The notes beneath the pieces are model-generated. The model was given only the letters and a program-made list of their open reading frames with translations. It searched no databases and was not told the DNA's origin. Positions 43,260-51,847 of a stretch of 64,000 nucleotides of DNA are shown here, in pieces. Positions within the stretch are counted from its first letter, which is position 1. Each line of letters starts with the position of its first letter. The position numbers and the translations under genes are program-made. The stretch is from Paenibacillus pasadenensis (GTDB lineage: Bacteria; Bacillota; Bacilli; Paenibacillales; Paenibacillaceae): the NCBI RefSeq assembly GCF_023715725.1, contig NZ_JAMBOT010000004.1:310001-374000 (forward strand), read 5' to 3'.

Positions 43260-43739
43260 TCATGACCGACCGGCGGTGTCAAGCGCATACAACGTTAATT
43301 TACCGCGGCAGCGACCGCATACATAACGTGACGGATCCACCTTCCGCTTGCGCGGATATTCCATGCGGCAAGAGCCGCAAACAAGCTTGAAGCGGACCGG
43401 CAGCGGCCTTCTCGCTTTTTTGTCCGGAAGCGGCCGGCAGTAGCGCGATCCGCCCGATTGGGCCAGCCACTGTTTAAAGTCCGCATCGCGGTGACGGTAT
43501 CCCCGCCCCAGCAAATGCAGGTGATAATGACAAAGCTCGTGCTTGATAATTTTCTCCGTTTCTTCTGCTCCGTATGCCTCAAGCTGTTTGGCGCTAATCT
43601 CGATATGATGGGATTTCATAAAATAACGTCCGCCGGTCGACGACAGCCTGCGGTTGAACGCGGCCCTGTGCCGGAACGGCAGCCCAAAAGTCTCCAGCGA
43701 TACTTTTTCCACCCAGGCCTGCAGCTCTTTATCCTCCAT
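43260..43739 (-). CDS. SprT-like zinc metalloprotein
   Basis: 159 residues. The zincin motif HELCHYHLH lies in IIKHELCHYHLHLLGRGY. The C-terminal zinc ribbon has CGSC and CGRC pairs. SprT/Spartan-like proteins are putative metalloproteases, and in Bacillales this gene (ydcK type) lies beside cmpA and tex as here. The start at 43739 follows a G-rich site (AAGGGGGG, 6 nt); 12 additional upstream codons are open. Its substrate is unknown. Confidence 0.9.
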   Translation of the reverse strand: MEDKELQAWVEKVSLETFGLPFRHRAAFNRRLSSTGGRYFMKSHHIEISAKQLEAYGAEETEKIIKHELCHYHLHLLGRGYRHRDADFKQWLAQSGGSRYCRPLPDKKARRPLPVRFKLVCGSCRMEYPRKRKVDPSRYVCGRCRGKLTLYALDTAGRS

Positions 43740-43758
43740 GGCCGGCCCCCCTTTCCCC

Positions 43759-43793
43759 TTGAATTGTAAAGGCATCCTGGGCTACACTGTCAA
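43759..43793. promoter_or_regulatory. Overlapping divergent promoters
   Basis: Plus strand: TTGAAT (43759-43764), 18 bp, TACACT (43783-43788). Minus strand: TTGACA (43793-43788), 19 bp, TACAAT (43768-43763). They would drive the 117-residue gene and the sprT gene, respectively. Spacers are long, so strength is uncertain. Confidence 0.4.
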
Positions 43794-43835
43794 GTAGACA
43801 ACCGACCGATTGCGAGAGGAGCACGATGTTTCGCC

Positions 43836-44189
43836 ATGCCTACAATGAAATATGTCCTGTTTCAGCACGGGCCGCAGCTGAGCCTTGTTGAAATGCCCGA
43901 TTCCCACGCTTACCAGCTGTCTGCGCTTAACCTGCGCCTTCACAAAGAGCTGGACAAACTGACGGCTGAGCATGTGCCGCCGCTGGCGCGCTGCATAGCC
44001 GAGTTCTCTCCGGCCGAGCTTCACGAGCGCGGACTGGATGTTAAGAGCGGACTCGATTATCTTAACGAGCTGGAGGAAGCGTTCAAATCCATCCAGGAAA
44101 AATCATATCCGCTTATCTCGCTGCTCACTGAGATCCGCGCTCTGCAAGCGCAGCTGGAGCAGTGGTACGAGGAAGAATACGAGGGTTAA
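43836..44189 (+). CDS. Conserved small cytoplasmic protein, unknown function
   Basis: 117 residues, mainly helical (NLRLHKELDKLTAEHVPP; KSGLDYLNELEEAFKSIQEK). It resembles proteins often labelled hydrolase/acyltransferase in Paenibacillus-type genomes, but no catalytic motif is visible and I assign none. Start choice is unclear: ATG at 43836 or 43845 has no close ribosome binding site, while GAGGAG sits 7 nt before an out-of-frame ATG at 43826. Divergent from sprT and upstream of cmpA. Confidence 0.75.
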   Translation: MPTMKYVLFQHGPQLSLVEMPDSHAYQLSALNLRLHKELDKLTAEHVPPLARCIAEFSPAELHERGLDVKSGLDYLNELEEAFKSIQEKSYPLISLLTEIRALQAQLEQWYEEEYEG

Positions 44190-44294
44190 CATTACCGGCC
44201 GCCCTACGCCAGCCTAACCTGCTGGACCTGCACGCTGAGCCTATGCCCTCCATATGCTGTTGAAACGATTCCACAGCAGAGGAGGATGGTTGTT

Positions 44295-44441
44295 ATGCCT
44301 CAATGGCTGAGCAATCAACTAAAACGCGCATTCCAGCAAAAGGACCTCCGGCAGGTTCGACTGCTGAACGATTGCTGGTTTTATTACCGGAATAAACAGC
44401 AGGCGAATCAGGAAACCCAGTCTGCCGGGCAAGAAATTTGA
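44295..44441 (+). CDS. cmpA: Cortex morphogenetic protein CmpA
   Basis: 48 residues beginning MPQWLSNQLKRAFQQKD and continuing QVRLLNDCWFYYRNK, which matches the small spore protein CmpA of Bacillus (from memory of the family: a WL..QM.RAF.EKD..Q..LLN.CW..YR pattern). CmpA helps control cortex assembly by directing degradation of SpoIVA in faulty forespores. GGAGG lies 9 nt before the ATG. The sprT-cmpA-tex neighbourhood is the same as in Bacillus, supporting the call. The C-terminal 13 residues (QANQETQSAGQEI) extend beyond the usual length. Confidence 0.85.
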   Translation: MPQWLSNQLKRAFQQKDLRQVRLLNDCWFYYRNKQQANQETQSAGQEI

Positions 44442-44510
44442 GCCCTACAGACGGAAGGCTCCGCCGAAGGCAGCAATTCTTTGGGAGCCTTATCCATAAT
44501 TCCCCCTCAC

Positions 44511-44556
44511 CAAAAAACAAGAGGACGTCCCGACTGCAGCCGGGGCGTCCTCTTGT
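44511..44556. terminator. Terminator between cmpA and tex
   Basis: ACAAGAGGACG (44517-44527) pairs with CGTCCTCTTGT (44546-44556), extended inwards by CCCG/CGGGG. A's at 44512-44517 give a T-run on the minus strand, so it mainly serves tex; it may also stop cmpA. Confidence 0.8.
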
Positions 44557-44575
44557 TCTGTACGCAGCGATTTTT

Positions 44576-46804
44576 TTATTGGCTCGCGGAAGGCTGGCGC
44601 ATCGTCAGGCCGACCCGGCCTTTTTTGAGATCAACGTTAAGCACCCATACGGTTACGACATCGCCAACGGAGACAACGTCCATCGGATGTTTGACGAACC
44701 GGTTGCTAAGCTGCGAAATGTGCACCAAACCGTCGTTTTTGATGCCGATGTCGACAAAAGCGCCAAAATCGATCACGTTGCGCACCGTTCCCTGCAGCTC
44801 CATGCCCGGCTGAAGATCTTCAATCGCCAGCACATCCTGATGGAACACGGGCGCCGCCAGCTCCTCGCGCGGATCGCGTCCCGGACGCATAAGGCTCTCT
44901 ACGATATCGCGCAGTGTCGGCTCTCCGACGCCAATCGCGGCTGCCAGCGCGGCAATATCGGCAGAAGCAAGCTGTTCACGAGCCGAATCGCTGCCGATGG
45001 ATTCAAGACCAATTTTCAGCTCACGGAAAAGCTTGTCCACAAACCCGTAAGACTCCGGGTGAATCGGCGTCCGGTCCAACGGATTAGCCGCTTCCGGAAT
45101 CCGGATGAAGCCGATGCACTGCTCATATGTTTTGGCGCCGAGACGAGGCACCTTCTGCAGCTCCTTGCGGGAAGCGAAGCTCCCGGTTTCATCGCGGTGT
45201 TTAACGATGTTTTTAGCCGTCGTTGCGTTAATGCCCGCCACATAGGAAAGCAGCGAAGCTGATGCGGTATTGACGTCAACGCCGACATGGTTAACCGCAG
45301 ACTCCACGACGCCGCCAAGCGTCTCGCCGAGCCGCTTCTGGCTGACATCATGCTGATATTGGCCGACTCCGATGGCCTTCGGCTCGATTTTGACCAGCTC
45401 CGCAAGCGGGTCCTGCAGCCTGCGGGCAATCGATACCGCGCTGCGCTCCGCAACATCCAGCGACGGGAATTCCTCCTGCGCAAGCTTTGAGGCCGAATAA
45501 ACGCTCGCTCCCGCCTCATTGACGATAATGTATTTCAAGCCGTCGCCGCGCTTGCGAATCAAATCAGCAATAAAACTTTCCGTCTCACGCGAAGCGGTGC
45601 CGTTGCCGATGACGATCAACGTCACCTTGTACTTGTCTAACAGGCCGCCGATAATTCGCTCCGCCTCAGCCACCTTGTTATTTGGCGGCGTTGGATACGA
45701 AACGGCAACCTCCAGCAGTTTGCCTGTCGCGTCGACGACGGCCAGCTTACAGCCGGTCCGGAACGCAGGGTCAACGCCAAGCACGACATGGCCGCGGACC
45801 GGAGGCTGCAGCAGCAGGCTGCGCAAATTCGCGGAGAAAATGCCGATTGCATGCTCCTCGGCCTTCTCTGTCATCTCTGCGCGCACCTCGCGCTCAATCG
45901 ATGGGGCAATCAACCGTTTGTAAGCATCCTCAATGACTGCGTTCAAGGTATCCTTGATGGCTTGCGCCGTCCCTTGGCGGAGCGTATGGCGGCTAATATA
46001 GTCGTGAATCCGCTCAGCAGGAATGTCCAGCGCGACGCGCAGCACCTCTTCGCGCTCTCCCCGATTCATCGCCAATGTGCGGTGCGGCGGCAGCTTGCGC
46101 AGCGGCTCACGGTAGTCATAATACATTTCGTAAACGGATTCCGCGCCCGCCTGACGGACCTCGGAACGAATGCTGCCTTGATCAGCCGTAAACTTACGGA
46201 CCCAGGCCCGGATGCGCGCATCGTCAGCTAATCCTTCTGCGACGATATCCATAGCCCCCTGCAGCGCCTCTTCGGCAGTAGTTACGCCCAGCTCTTCGTT
46301 TATATAGCGGCGCGCCTCCGTTAAAGGCTCACCCTGTCTAGGCTGGGAAAGCAGCCAATTGGCCAGCGGCTCCAAGCCCCGCTCGCGGGCGACGGAGGCC
46401 CGGGTTTTGCGCTTTTGGCGGTAGGGGCGGTACAGATCCTCGACCTCCTGCAGCTTTACAGCCGCAACAACCGCTTGTTCCAGCTCCGGGGTAAGCTTGC
46501 CCTGCTCGCCGATCAGCCGGAGCACCTCGCGCTTGCGCTCTTCCAAATTGCGGCGGTAAGCCAGCCTTTCCTCGATAGAGCGAAGCTCGTTCTCGTCCAG
46601 CTCACCGGTCATTTCCTTCCGGTAGCGGGCAATAAACGGAATCGTATTGCCCTCGTCAAGCAGGCCTACCGCCGACTTCACCTTGCTGTGGGGCAAGCCA
46701 AGCTCCGCGGCGATGCCTTTCACGATCCGCTCCTGCTCCGCCGCCTTCTGCTCCGGCGTTAACGCCGCAGCGACGTTTTCCTCCTGCATGATGCTTTTGT
46801 CCAT
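44576..46804 (-). CDS. tex: Tex-family S1 RNA-binding transcription accessory protein
   Basis: 742 residues. The N-terminal Tex helical region begins after MDKSIMQEENVAAALTPEQ (TIPFIARYRKEMTGELDE). A YqgF/RNase H-like domain in the middle (VVLGVDPAFRTGCKLAVVD) and helix-hairpin-helix motifs (LLSYVAGINATTAKNIVKHR) follow. The C-terminal S1 domain is GMELQGTVRNVIDFGAFVDI. Tex binds nucleic acid and is linked to transcription and stress functions. The start at 46804 has GGAGG 10 nt upstream. It ends 134 bp from convergent cmpA. Confidence 0.95.
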   Translation of the reverse strand: MDKSIMQEENVAAALTPEQKAAEQERIVKGIAAELGLPHSKVKSAVGLLDEGNTIPFIARYRKEMTGELDENELRSIEERLAYRRNLEERKREVLRLIGEQGKLTPELEQAVVAAVKLQEVEDLYRPYRQKRKTRASVARERGLEPLANWLLSQPRQGEPLTEARRYINEELGVTTAEEALQGAMDIVAEGLADDARIRAWVRKFTADQGSIRSEVRQAGAESVYEMYYDYREPLRKLPPHRTLAMNRGEREEVLRVALDIPAERIHDYISRHTLRQGTAQAIKDTLNAVIEDAYKRLIAPSIEREVRAEMTEKAEEHAIGIFSANLRSLLLQPPVRGHVVLGVDPAFRTGCKLAVVDATGKLLEVAVSYPTPPNNKVAEAERIIGGLLDKYKVTLIVIGNGTASRETESFIADLIRKRGDGLKYIIVNEAGASVYSASKLAQEEFPSLDVAERSAVSIARRLQDPLAELVKIEPKAIGVGQYQHDVSQKRLGETLGGVVESAVNHVGVDVNTASASLLSYVAGINATTAKNIVKHRDETGSFASRKELQKVPRLGAKTYEQCIGFIRIPEAANPLDRTPIHPESYGFVDKLFRELKIGLESIGSDSAREQLASADIAALAAAIGVGEPTLRDIVESLMRPGRDPREELAAPVFHQDVLAIEDLQPGMELQGTVRNVIDFGAFVDIGIKNDGLVHISQLSNRFVKHPMDVVSVGDVVTVWVLNVDLKKGRVGLTMRQPSASQ

Positions 46805-46886
46805 CGTTCCACTTCCTCCCGTCAATCCGTGCAAAAAGAGACGCTTCCTTCCGCCGTTCATTCGGCAAAAGGAAGCGGAGAAACGG

Positions 46887-47531
46887 CTAGCCCAGACGAA
46901 CGTAAGGGTTGTTCGCCATCTCATAGCCAATGGTTGTCTTGGGCCCATGCCCGTTATATACCGTAACCTCAGGGTCAAGCCGGTACAGCTTGCCCCGGAT
47001 GGAATTGTACAGATCGGCTTCACGCCCGCCAGGAAGGTCGGTCCGTCCGATTGACTGCCGGAACAGCACATCGCCGGAGAACAGATTATTGCCGTGCAGG
47101 AAGCTGACGCTGCCGGGACTGTGGCCCGGCGTATGCATCACCAGAAATTCAAACCCGGCCAGCTGCAGCCGCTGCCCTTCCGCCAGCGCGTATTCAGCGG
47201 GTTCCGTCGTCAGCGGAGGCGTCATATGGCTCCAGCGAAGCGAGCCGTTGAGCGCCGGATCCGTGAGCCAGTCCGCCTCCAGATCATGAATGTAAACGGG
47301 GCAGCCGGCCGTTTTGCGCACCTCGTCCACGCCGCCCATATGATCGAGATGGGCATGCGTAAGCAGGATCGCCTGCAGCTTGATGCCCTCTTTTGCAATC
47401 CGGTTCAGCAGCGGCTTCGGATTCATGCCGGGATCGATGACGACAGCCTCGTTCGTCTCTTCGTTGACGAGCAAGTAACAGTTGGTCTGAATGGGACCAA
47501 GCACAAACGACTCTATTCTCATCGCGCTCAT
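46887..47531 (-). CDS. MBL-fold metallohydrolase (glyoxalase II-like)
   Basis: 214 residues of the YqgX/YcbL type. The dinuclear zinc motif is THAHLDHMGG, with further ligands in MHTPGHSPGSV, FSGDVLF and VYNGHGPKT. Likely substrates are thioesters such as S-lactoyl-thiols, by family analogy. The first ATG (47531) overlaps the upstream TGA by one base, implying coupling to the thioredoxin-like gene; a second in-frame ATG is at 47522. Confidence 0.9.
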   Translation of the reverse strand: MSAMRIESFVLGPIQTNCYLLVNEETNEAVVIDPGMNPKPLLNRIAKEGIKLQAILLTHAHLDHMGGVDEVRKTAGCPVYIHDLEADWLTDPALNGSLRWSHMTPPLTTEPAEYALAEGQRLQLAGFEFLVMHTPGHSPGSVSFLHGNNLFSGDVLFRQSIGRTDLPGGREADLYNSIRGKLYRLDPEVTVYNGHGPKTTIGYEMANNPYVRLG

Positions 47532-48097
47532 CAGAACTGGGAAATGAGCTCGCGCAGCTCGCGGACGATGACGGCTTGATATTCCGTGCCTTCGCCGTAG
47601 CGGCGGCCCATTTCCTGGCGCACCTGCGACAGCTTGTCCTGGTAGTCAGGCGCTTCGCGGTCGGGATTTTCCAGCTTAAATGCCGTCATCGCCTCTTGGA
47701 CATGCTTCGGACGAGGGCCCCACGTTCCGAGCACATGACCGCCCGTATCTGCAACGATGACAACCGGAACGGCGCGGCCGCCCATCGTCAGGAACTCGTC
47801 CATCGTATCCAGATGCTCCTCCATAACGAGCACCTCCACCGGCACGCCGCTGTTTTCCAGCGCACGGAAGACGACCGGAATATTGCGCACGACGTCGCCG
47901 CACCATTCCGCCATCAAAATAAGCACCCGCAGATCGTCCCGGTTGTTCAGCTGCTCAAAAAACTCGCGGTCCTCGTCGCTCGCCCACTGGAACTTCTCTC
48001 CCCAGCTGTCGAACGCCTCCTGATTTTTCGTCATGCCTTCGCGAAATTGACGGGGGGAAATACCTTTATTCAGCTTATTTGCTACGCTGCGCGCCAT
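47531..48097 (-). CDS. Thioredoxin-fold protein with a single active-site cysteine
   Basis: 188 residues. The thioredoxin-like core has LRVLILMAEWCGDVVRNIPV, where the usual CxxC is CGDV, leaving one cysteine. The cis-Pro loop is RAVPVVIVADTGG. This matches the Trx-like family with a WCxD motif rather than an active disulfide reductase (PF14595-like, from memory). It may bind thiols or act on persulfides, but this is not shown. The ATG at 48097 has AGGGAG 9 nt upstream. Coupled to the MBL hydrolase gene. Confidence 0.85.
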   Translation of the reverse strand: MARSVANKLNKGISPRQFREGMTKNQEAFDSWGEKFQWASDEDREFFEQLNNRDDLRVLILMAEWCGDVVRNIPVVFRALENSGVPVEVLVMEEHLDTMDEFLTMGGRAVPVVIVADTGGHVLGTWGPRPKHVQEAMTAFKLENPDREAPDYQDKLSQVRQEMGRRYGEGTEYQAVIVRELRELISQF

Positions 48098-48229
48098 TAA
48101 ATACCACTCCCTGCTCAAAATGTAATTGGTTACGATTTAAATGGGGACGCCGTACATTCTCCTGTCTGTATCCTATGAGACCTTTGTCCACGTTCCTCCA
48201 TTGTAACAAATGACGAGGACTCGTCTCAA

Positions 48230-48838
48230 TTAAACTGTTTTACCGCGCGAGCGCAGCTGTTTGAACAGCACATAACCGATGAGTACAGCAAGCGCTACAA
48301 TGACCGCCGGAATGGTATACGGGGCGGCTGTCTCTTTGATCTGTCCCCAATTGCTGCCGAGACTTTGTCCAATCGACACAAAAAGAATCGACCATGGCAG
48401 CGAGGCGATCGCGGTTAACATCGTGAACCGTCCCAGCGGCATGCGCGCGATGCCGGCGGGAATGGAGATGGCCTGCCGCATTACCGGCACAAAACGGGCC
48501 GTGAACACGATGCCGGAGCCGTACCGCTGGAACCAGCTCTCGGCCATATCCATATGTTTTGGTTTGAGCTTGAGGTATTTGCCGTATCTGTCCAGAAACG
48601 GCCTCCCGCCATACAGCCCGATCCCATAAAGAATCCACTGCTGGACCACAGCGCCGATCGTGCCGCAAACGACCGCTCCCCAGAACGTCATGCTGCCTCC
48701 TGAAACCATATAACCGGCATAACCTAGCACAATTTCGCTCGGAATCACTTCCATGGCAAGTCCAAGAATGATGCCAAAATAACCTAGCTGCTCGACGATG
48801 CCGAGCAAATAATCCGCCAAATCATGCAGCAGCTGCAT
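48230..48838 (-). CDS. DedA-family membrane protein
   Basis: 202 residues with about five membrane helices and the DedA signatures: EVIPSEIVLGYAGYMV near the first helices, FTARFVPVMRQAISIPAGIA, and a charged GRPFLDRYGKYLKLKP segment. Members include flippases recycling undecaprenyl phosphate or lipids, relevant to wall and EPS synthesis, but the substrate here is unknown. GGAGTGGAG precedes the ATG at 48838. Confidence 0.92.
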   Translation of the reverse strand: MQLLHDLADYLLGIVEQLGYFGIILGLAMEVIPSEIVLGYAGYMVSGGSMTFWGAVVCGTIGAVVQQWILYGIGLYGGRPFLDRYGKYLKLKPKHMDMAESWFQRYGSGIVFTARFVPVMRQAISIPAGIARMPLGRFTMLTAIASLPWSILFVSIGQSLGSNWGQIKETAAPYTIPAVIVALAVLIGYVLFKQLRSRGKTV

Positions 48839-49060
48839 TTACTCTCCACTCCTTCTCTTTATCCGCTCTTATAATATTCAACGGTATTCTAGCATGGATC
48901 TGGGAAGACATGCCAGATGAGAATGTTGTCCAAAGCTGGCATGGAAGGACAACTCCCCGCATAAAAATAGGACAGCGATACAAGCCATGCGGCGCTGCCG
49001 TCTCGGCGGCTTCCGCCGATTTTGAGAATAGGCTTCGATACGGACGAGGAGGGAAACGTT

Positions 49061-49525
49061 ATGAGAGCAATCATTATTACAAAGCGGCAGCTGAGGGTTA
49101 CCGGGCTTGCCGTTGCTATTGCGGTACTCGCTTTTGCCTGCTGGCAGCTCTATCCTTGGAACGCTTCAGAGGCTCCCGTCTCTGCAGCGTTGCAGCAGCC
49201 AGACGGCGGGCATGTGTATGAGATGGTCACCGGCGAATTCAGTTCAACGACGCGCGGCGGCGAGGAGCTTGAGGTGTACCAGTGGAGTCCGAGCTCGCTG
49301 ACCGTGCCGAAAGGTGTAAAGGTCACGCTGCGCATTACCGGCGTTAATGGAGAATCCCACCCTTTTACAATTAAAGGACTTGGCGTTAATGGCGAGGTGA
49401 AAAAGGGCGAAACGACCGAAGTCAGCTTCACCGCTGCCAAAGCCGGCACCTACCCTATTGAATGCCAAATTCATACCGATCTGAAGCATAACGGTCCGAT
49501 GGTCGGATATATCACGGTGCATTAA
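49061..49525 (+). CDS. Membrane-anchored cupredoxin-domain protein
   Basis: 154 residues. An N-terminal helix (about 12-31) anchors it, and a cupredoxin fold follows outside the cell. The copper ligands fit: His in GESHPFTIKG, then Cys, His and Met in ECQIHTDLKHNGPM. It may carry electrons or handle copper in the envelope. GGAGGG lies 7 nt before the ATG at 49061. It is divergent from dedA; the 220-bp gap contains CATGCCAG/CTGGCATG half-sites (48908-48942). Confidence 0.88.
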   Translation: MRAIIITKRQLRVTGLAVAIAVLAFACWQLYPWNASEAPVSAALQQPDGGHVYEMVTGEFSSTTRGGEELEVYQWSPSSLTVPKGVKVTLRITGVNGESHPFTIKGLGVNGEVKKGETTEVSFTAAKAGTYPIECQIHTDLKHNGPMVGYITVH

Positions 49526-49743
49526 CAGGCAAGCCCGAACCTGTGCAGCGCATAATCCATAAGCCCCCTTTCCATGCGGCAGCGGCCGGCAGGACGGGGG
49601 CTTATTTGCGCTTATTTTGAACTAATTCTATTGGAACGAAGCCGCGCATTGAGCCTGGCATGCCAGCTGAACAGGATGTTTCATGCGCTGCACACCGCAG
49701 GCCGCCCGGCATATACATGTGGAGAGCGAAAGGAGTGGGCTTT

Positions 49744-50067
49744 ATGAACGGCAGCCAGAACCCGTCTTCCAAAAAGCATCAGCCAAACCTCCCCACCGTC
49801 CGCAAAATCCGGCGCGCCTGCAGCAATGAGCTGTATCGGACCGTCAAACGCCTCAAAACGTTTATTTCCAAGGAAAAAGTTGAGGAAGCGGAAAAGCTTT
49901 ATACGAAAAAAGTGTGTTTAAGCATTGTTTTTGTACATGAAAACCATGACAACCGCAAAAAGCTTTGTGATTGGTGGGACGAAAACGTCAGCGCCGAAAT
50001 CGCGGAGCTGTGGGAAGTTGATCCGGAGCGACTGCGTCAAGCATTTCGGGATGCGTTCGGCGGCTGA
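49744..50067 (+). CDS. Small basic protein of unknown function
   Basis: 107 residues, start at the ATG at 49744 with AAAGGAG 8 nt upstream. Highly charged and helical (VRKIRRACSNELYRTVKRLK; KEKVEEAEKLYTKKVCLS), with a Trp-rich segment DWWDENVSAEIAELWEV. No membrane segment. Not recognised. Its last 80 bp overlap the 3' end of the convergent O-antigen-ligase-like gene. The palindrome CTGGCATGCCAG lies about 80 bp upstream (49655-49666). Confidence 0.75.
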   Translation: MNGSQNPSSKKHQPNLPTVRKIRRACSNELYRTVKRLKTFISKEKVEEAEKLYTKKVCLSIVFVHENHDNRKKLCDWWDENVSAEIAELWEVDPERLRQAFRDAFGG

Positions 50068-51697
50068 ACCGGGGAGACGCCTCCCCGGTTTTTGACTGCT
50101 CTGCGGTCATCTCAAGCCCTGAGCCTGCAGCAGCAAGCACAAACAGCAGCAGCCAAAAGATGCCGAAGCACATGTCCACGTCTATCGCAGCGTGCAGAAG
50201 CAGAACAAACGGCGGCAGCATGCCCAGCCTCGACTTTGCACCGGCCTCTCTCATGAGCAAGACGCCGAGCCCGGCGAGCAGGAGCAGCCCGACCGCTCCG
50301 CCGGTCAAAAGCATGTCCAAGTAGCCGTTGTGAATTTCGGTGGAGGCATGCGGCGCCGACGGGAGCGAGCCGCGCAGCAATTCCCAGGCGCGCGCTCCGT
50401 AGCCAAGCAGCCAGGAATCCCCGGCTGCATGCCAGCCGTCCTTATACATGCTCAGACGGGACATGCCGGTTGCCAGCGCCTCCTCCTCACCCGGGTTGAA
50501 CCTGGCGGAGCTCCAGCTGTAGGCAACCGTCCGAAGAGCGGTAAAAGCTAGCAGAATTCCTATAACGCTTTGCATTCTTTTCATGCCAGCGGCAGCGGAG
50601 TGTGTGCTGTGAAGTGAAGTCTGGATCAGCAGCACGGCGCTTGATGCGTATAACAGGCCAGCCATGAGAACAGCGGCGATATTCTGCCCCGCTCCATTAT
50701 CCGCTCCGCCGCCTGCTTCCCAGCTCCAGGCCATCGCCGCAGCGGCAATCGCTCCCGGAAACGTCCAAGCGACCCTGCCTGCCCAGTTCAGCCTGCTCCC
50801 TCGGGGCGCAAGCAGCACTCCGCCGGCAGCAGCGGCTAGAAGAACAAGCAGCGCCCCTCTCGACTCCGTCAGCAGCAACACCGTTAAACAGGGGGCGGCA
50901 AGCAGTGCGCCGCTGATCCGCAGCAACCGGCTGCGGGAAAGCTGCTGAAGCAGCCATTGCCAGACGAGCAGCGCAGCCGCGATGGCTCCCAACGTATTGC
51001 TGTATTGAACATAACCGGCCAGTCTGGCGGCTGCGGAGCTTAAGCGGATATCGCCGGTTCTCAGCATATAGTCCGTACCGCCGATCCATCCCAGCCAGAC
51101 CGCTAGAGAACTCCCTACGGCATATAGTGTAAAAAGCTGCACACCCCATGCAGCCGCATCACTGGCAGCTGCGGGCAGCTTTTCAGTGCTGCTCCTCCGC
51201 CGACCGCTGCCGCTTGCCTGCAACAGCTTTGATTGCATCGCCTGCCAGCCCGCGAGCAGCAGTCCAAAGGAGCCGTAAGCCGCCCAGCGCAAAGCCTCCT
51301 GTACGTTTCCTTCCGGCGAGACCGGCTCCGCAAGCAAGCCGGCTGTATACATGAGGGCCAAGCCGAAGCAGCAAAATGCTGCGGCATCCATTGCCCTAAA
51401 CGGCCGATGCCGGACTAATTCGCCCGGAGCAGAGACTGTTGAGGACAGGCCGCCCATAACGTATATATCCGCTGCATCCAGCCTGGATTCCCGCCGATGC
51501 TGCCAGCCTTTTATCACCAGCGTAATGATTCCCAGTACGCCTAACAAAAGCGCAATTCCATCCCCATCCCGATCAAAAAACCAGCCTGCACGGCGGAAAA
51601 CGGAGGCGAGCAGCACGGCCGCTCCTAGCGCTGCGGCCCCAGCTATGAGGTTATACCTTTTCCATACACCGTTAAACTCCAAACTTGGCTTTTGCAA
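49988..51697 (-). CDS. O-antigen ligase/Wzy-like polytopic membrane protein
   Basis: 569 residues with about twelve hydrophobic helices. The O-antigen ligase (PF04932) pattern is present: VLLLTESRGALLVLL, LGYGARAWELLRGS, and EIHNGYLDMLLTGGAVGLLL with the conserved His. It could ligate or polymerise an extracytoplasmic glycan, or glycosylate a surface protein, as in Gram-positive relatives. The start is TTG at 51697 with GGAGGG 6 nt upstream. It is downstream of the PilZ gene but separated by a terminator. Its C-terminal tail reads over the neighbouring gene's end and terminator. Confidence 0.85.
   Translation of the reverse strand: MQKPSLEFNGVWKRYNLIAGAAALGAAVLLASVFRRAGWFFDRDGDGIALLLGVLGIITLVIKGWQHRRESRLDAADIYVMGGLSSTVSAPGELVRHRPFRAMDAAAFCCFGLALMYTAGLLAEPVSPEGNVQEALRWAAYGSFGLLLAGWQAMQSKLLQASGSGRRRSSTEKLPAAASDAAAWGVQLFTLYAVGSSLAVWLGWIGGTDYMLRTGDIRLSSAAARLAGYVQYSNTLGAIAAALLVWQWLLQQLSRSRLLRISGALLAAPCLTVLLLTESRGALLVLLAAAAGGVLLAPRGSRLNWAGRVAWTFPGAIAAAAMAWSWEAGGGADNGAGQNIAAVLMAGLLYASSAVLLIQTSLHSTHSAAAGMKRMQSVIGILLAFTALRTVAYSWSSARFNPGEEEALATGMSRLSMYKDGWHAAGDSWLLGYGARAWELLRGSLPSAPHASTEIHNGYLDMLLTGGAVGLLLLAGLGVLLMREAGAKSRLGMLPPFVLLLHAAIDVDMCFGIFWLLLFVLAAAGSGLEMTAEQSKTGEASPRFSRRTHPEMLDAVAPDQLPTAPRFRR
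50067..50093 (+). terminator. Terminator lying inside a convergent coding sequence
   Basis: AACCGGGGAG-ACGC-CTCCCCGGTT, perfect 10-bp stem followed by TTTTT. It ends the plus-strand gene (stop at 50067) and at the same time encodes the C-terminal tail of the minus-strand ligase-like protein. Confidence 0.85.
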
Positions 51698-51803
51698 CTT
51701 TCGCCCTCCCGTCTTTCCCGCTACAGGCCATTTAGTAAAAGCTTTGCCCGATTGGAATCCTGGTAACCTTTAGGAGCGGCCAAGCCGATCTTTTCTCGCA
51801 TAT

Positions 51804-51843
51804 AAAAAAAGCCTCTCTCTAGCCGTTACGGCTAAAGAGAGGC
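51804..51843 (-). terminator. Terminator after the PilZ gene
   Basis: Minus strand GCCTCTCT...AGAGAGGC with an inner TAGCCGT/ACGGCTA, followed by seven T's. It separates the c-di-GMP cassette from the ligase-like gene. Confidence 0.88.
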
Positions 51844-51847
51844 CTGC

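Noticed and set aside
46805..47071. N-terminal extension of Tex
   Set aside because: It would overlap the MBL hydrolase gene in another frame; the ATG at 46804 has GGAGG and matches family length.
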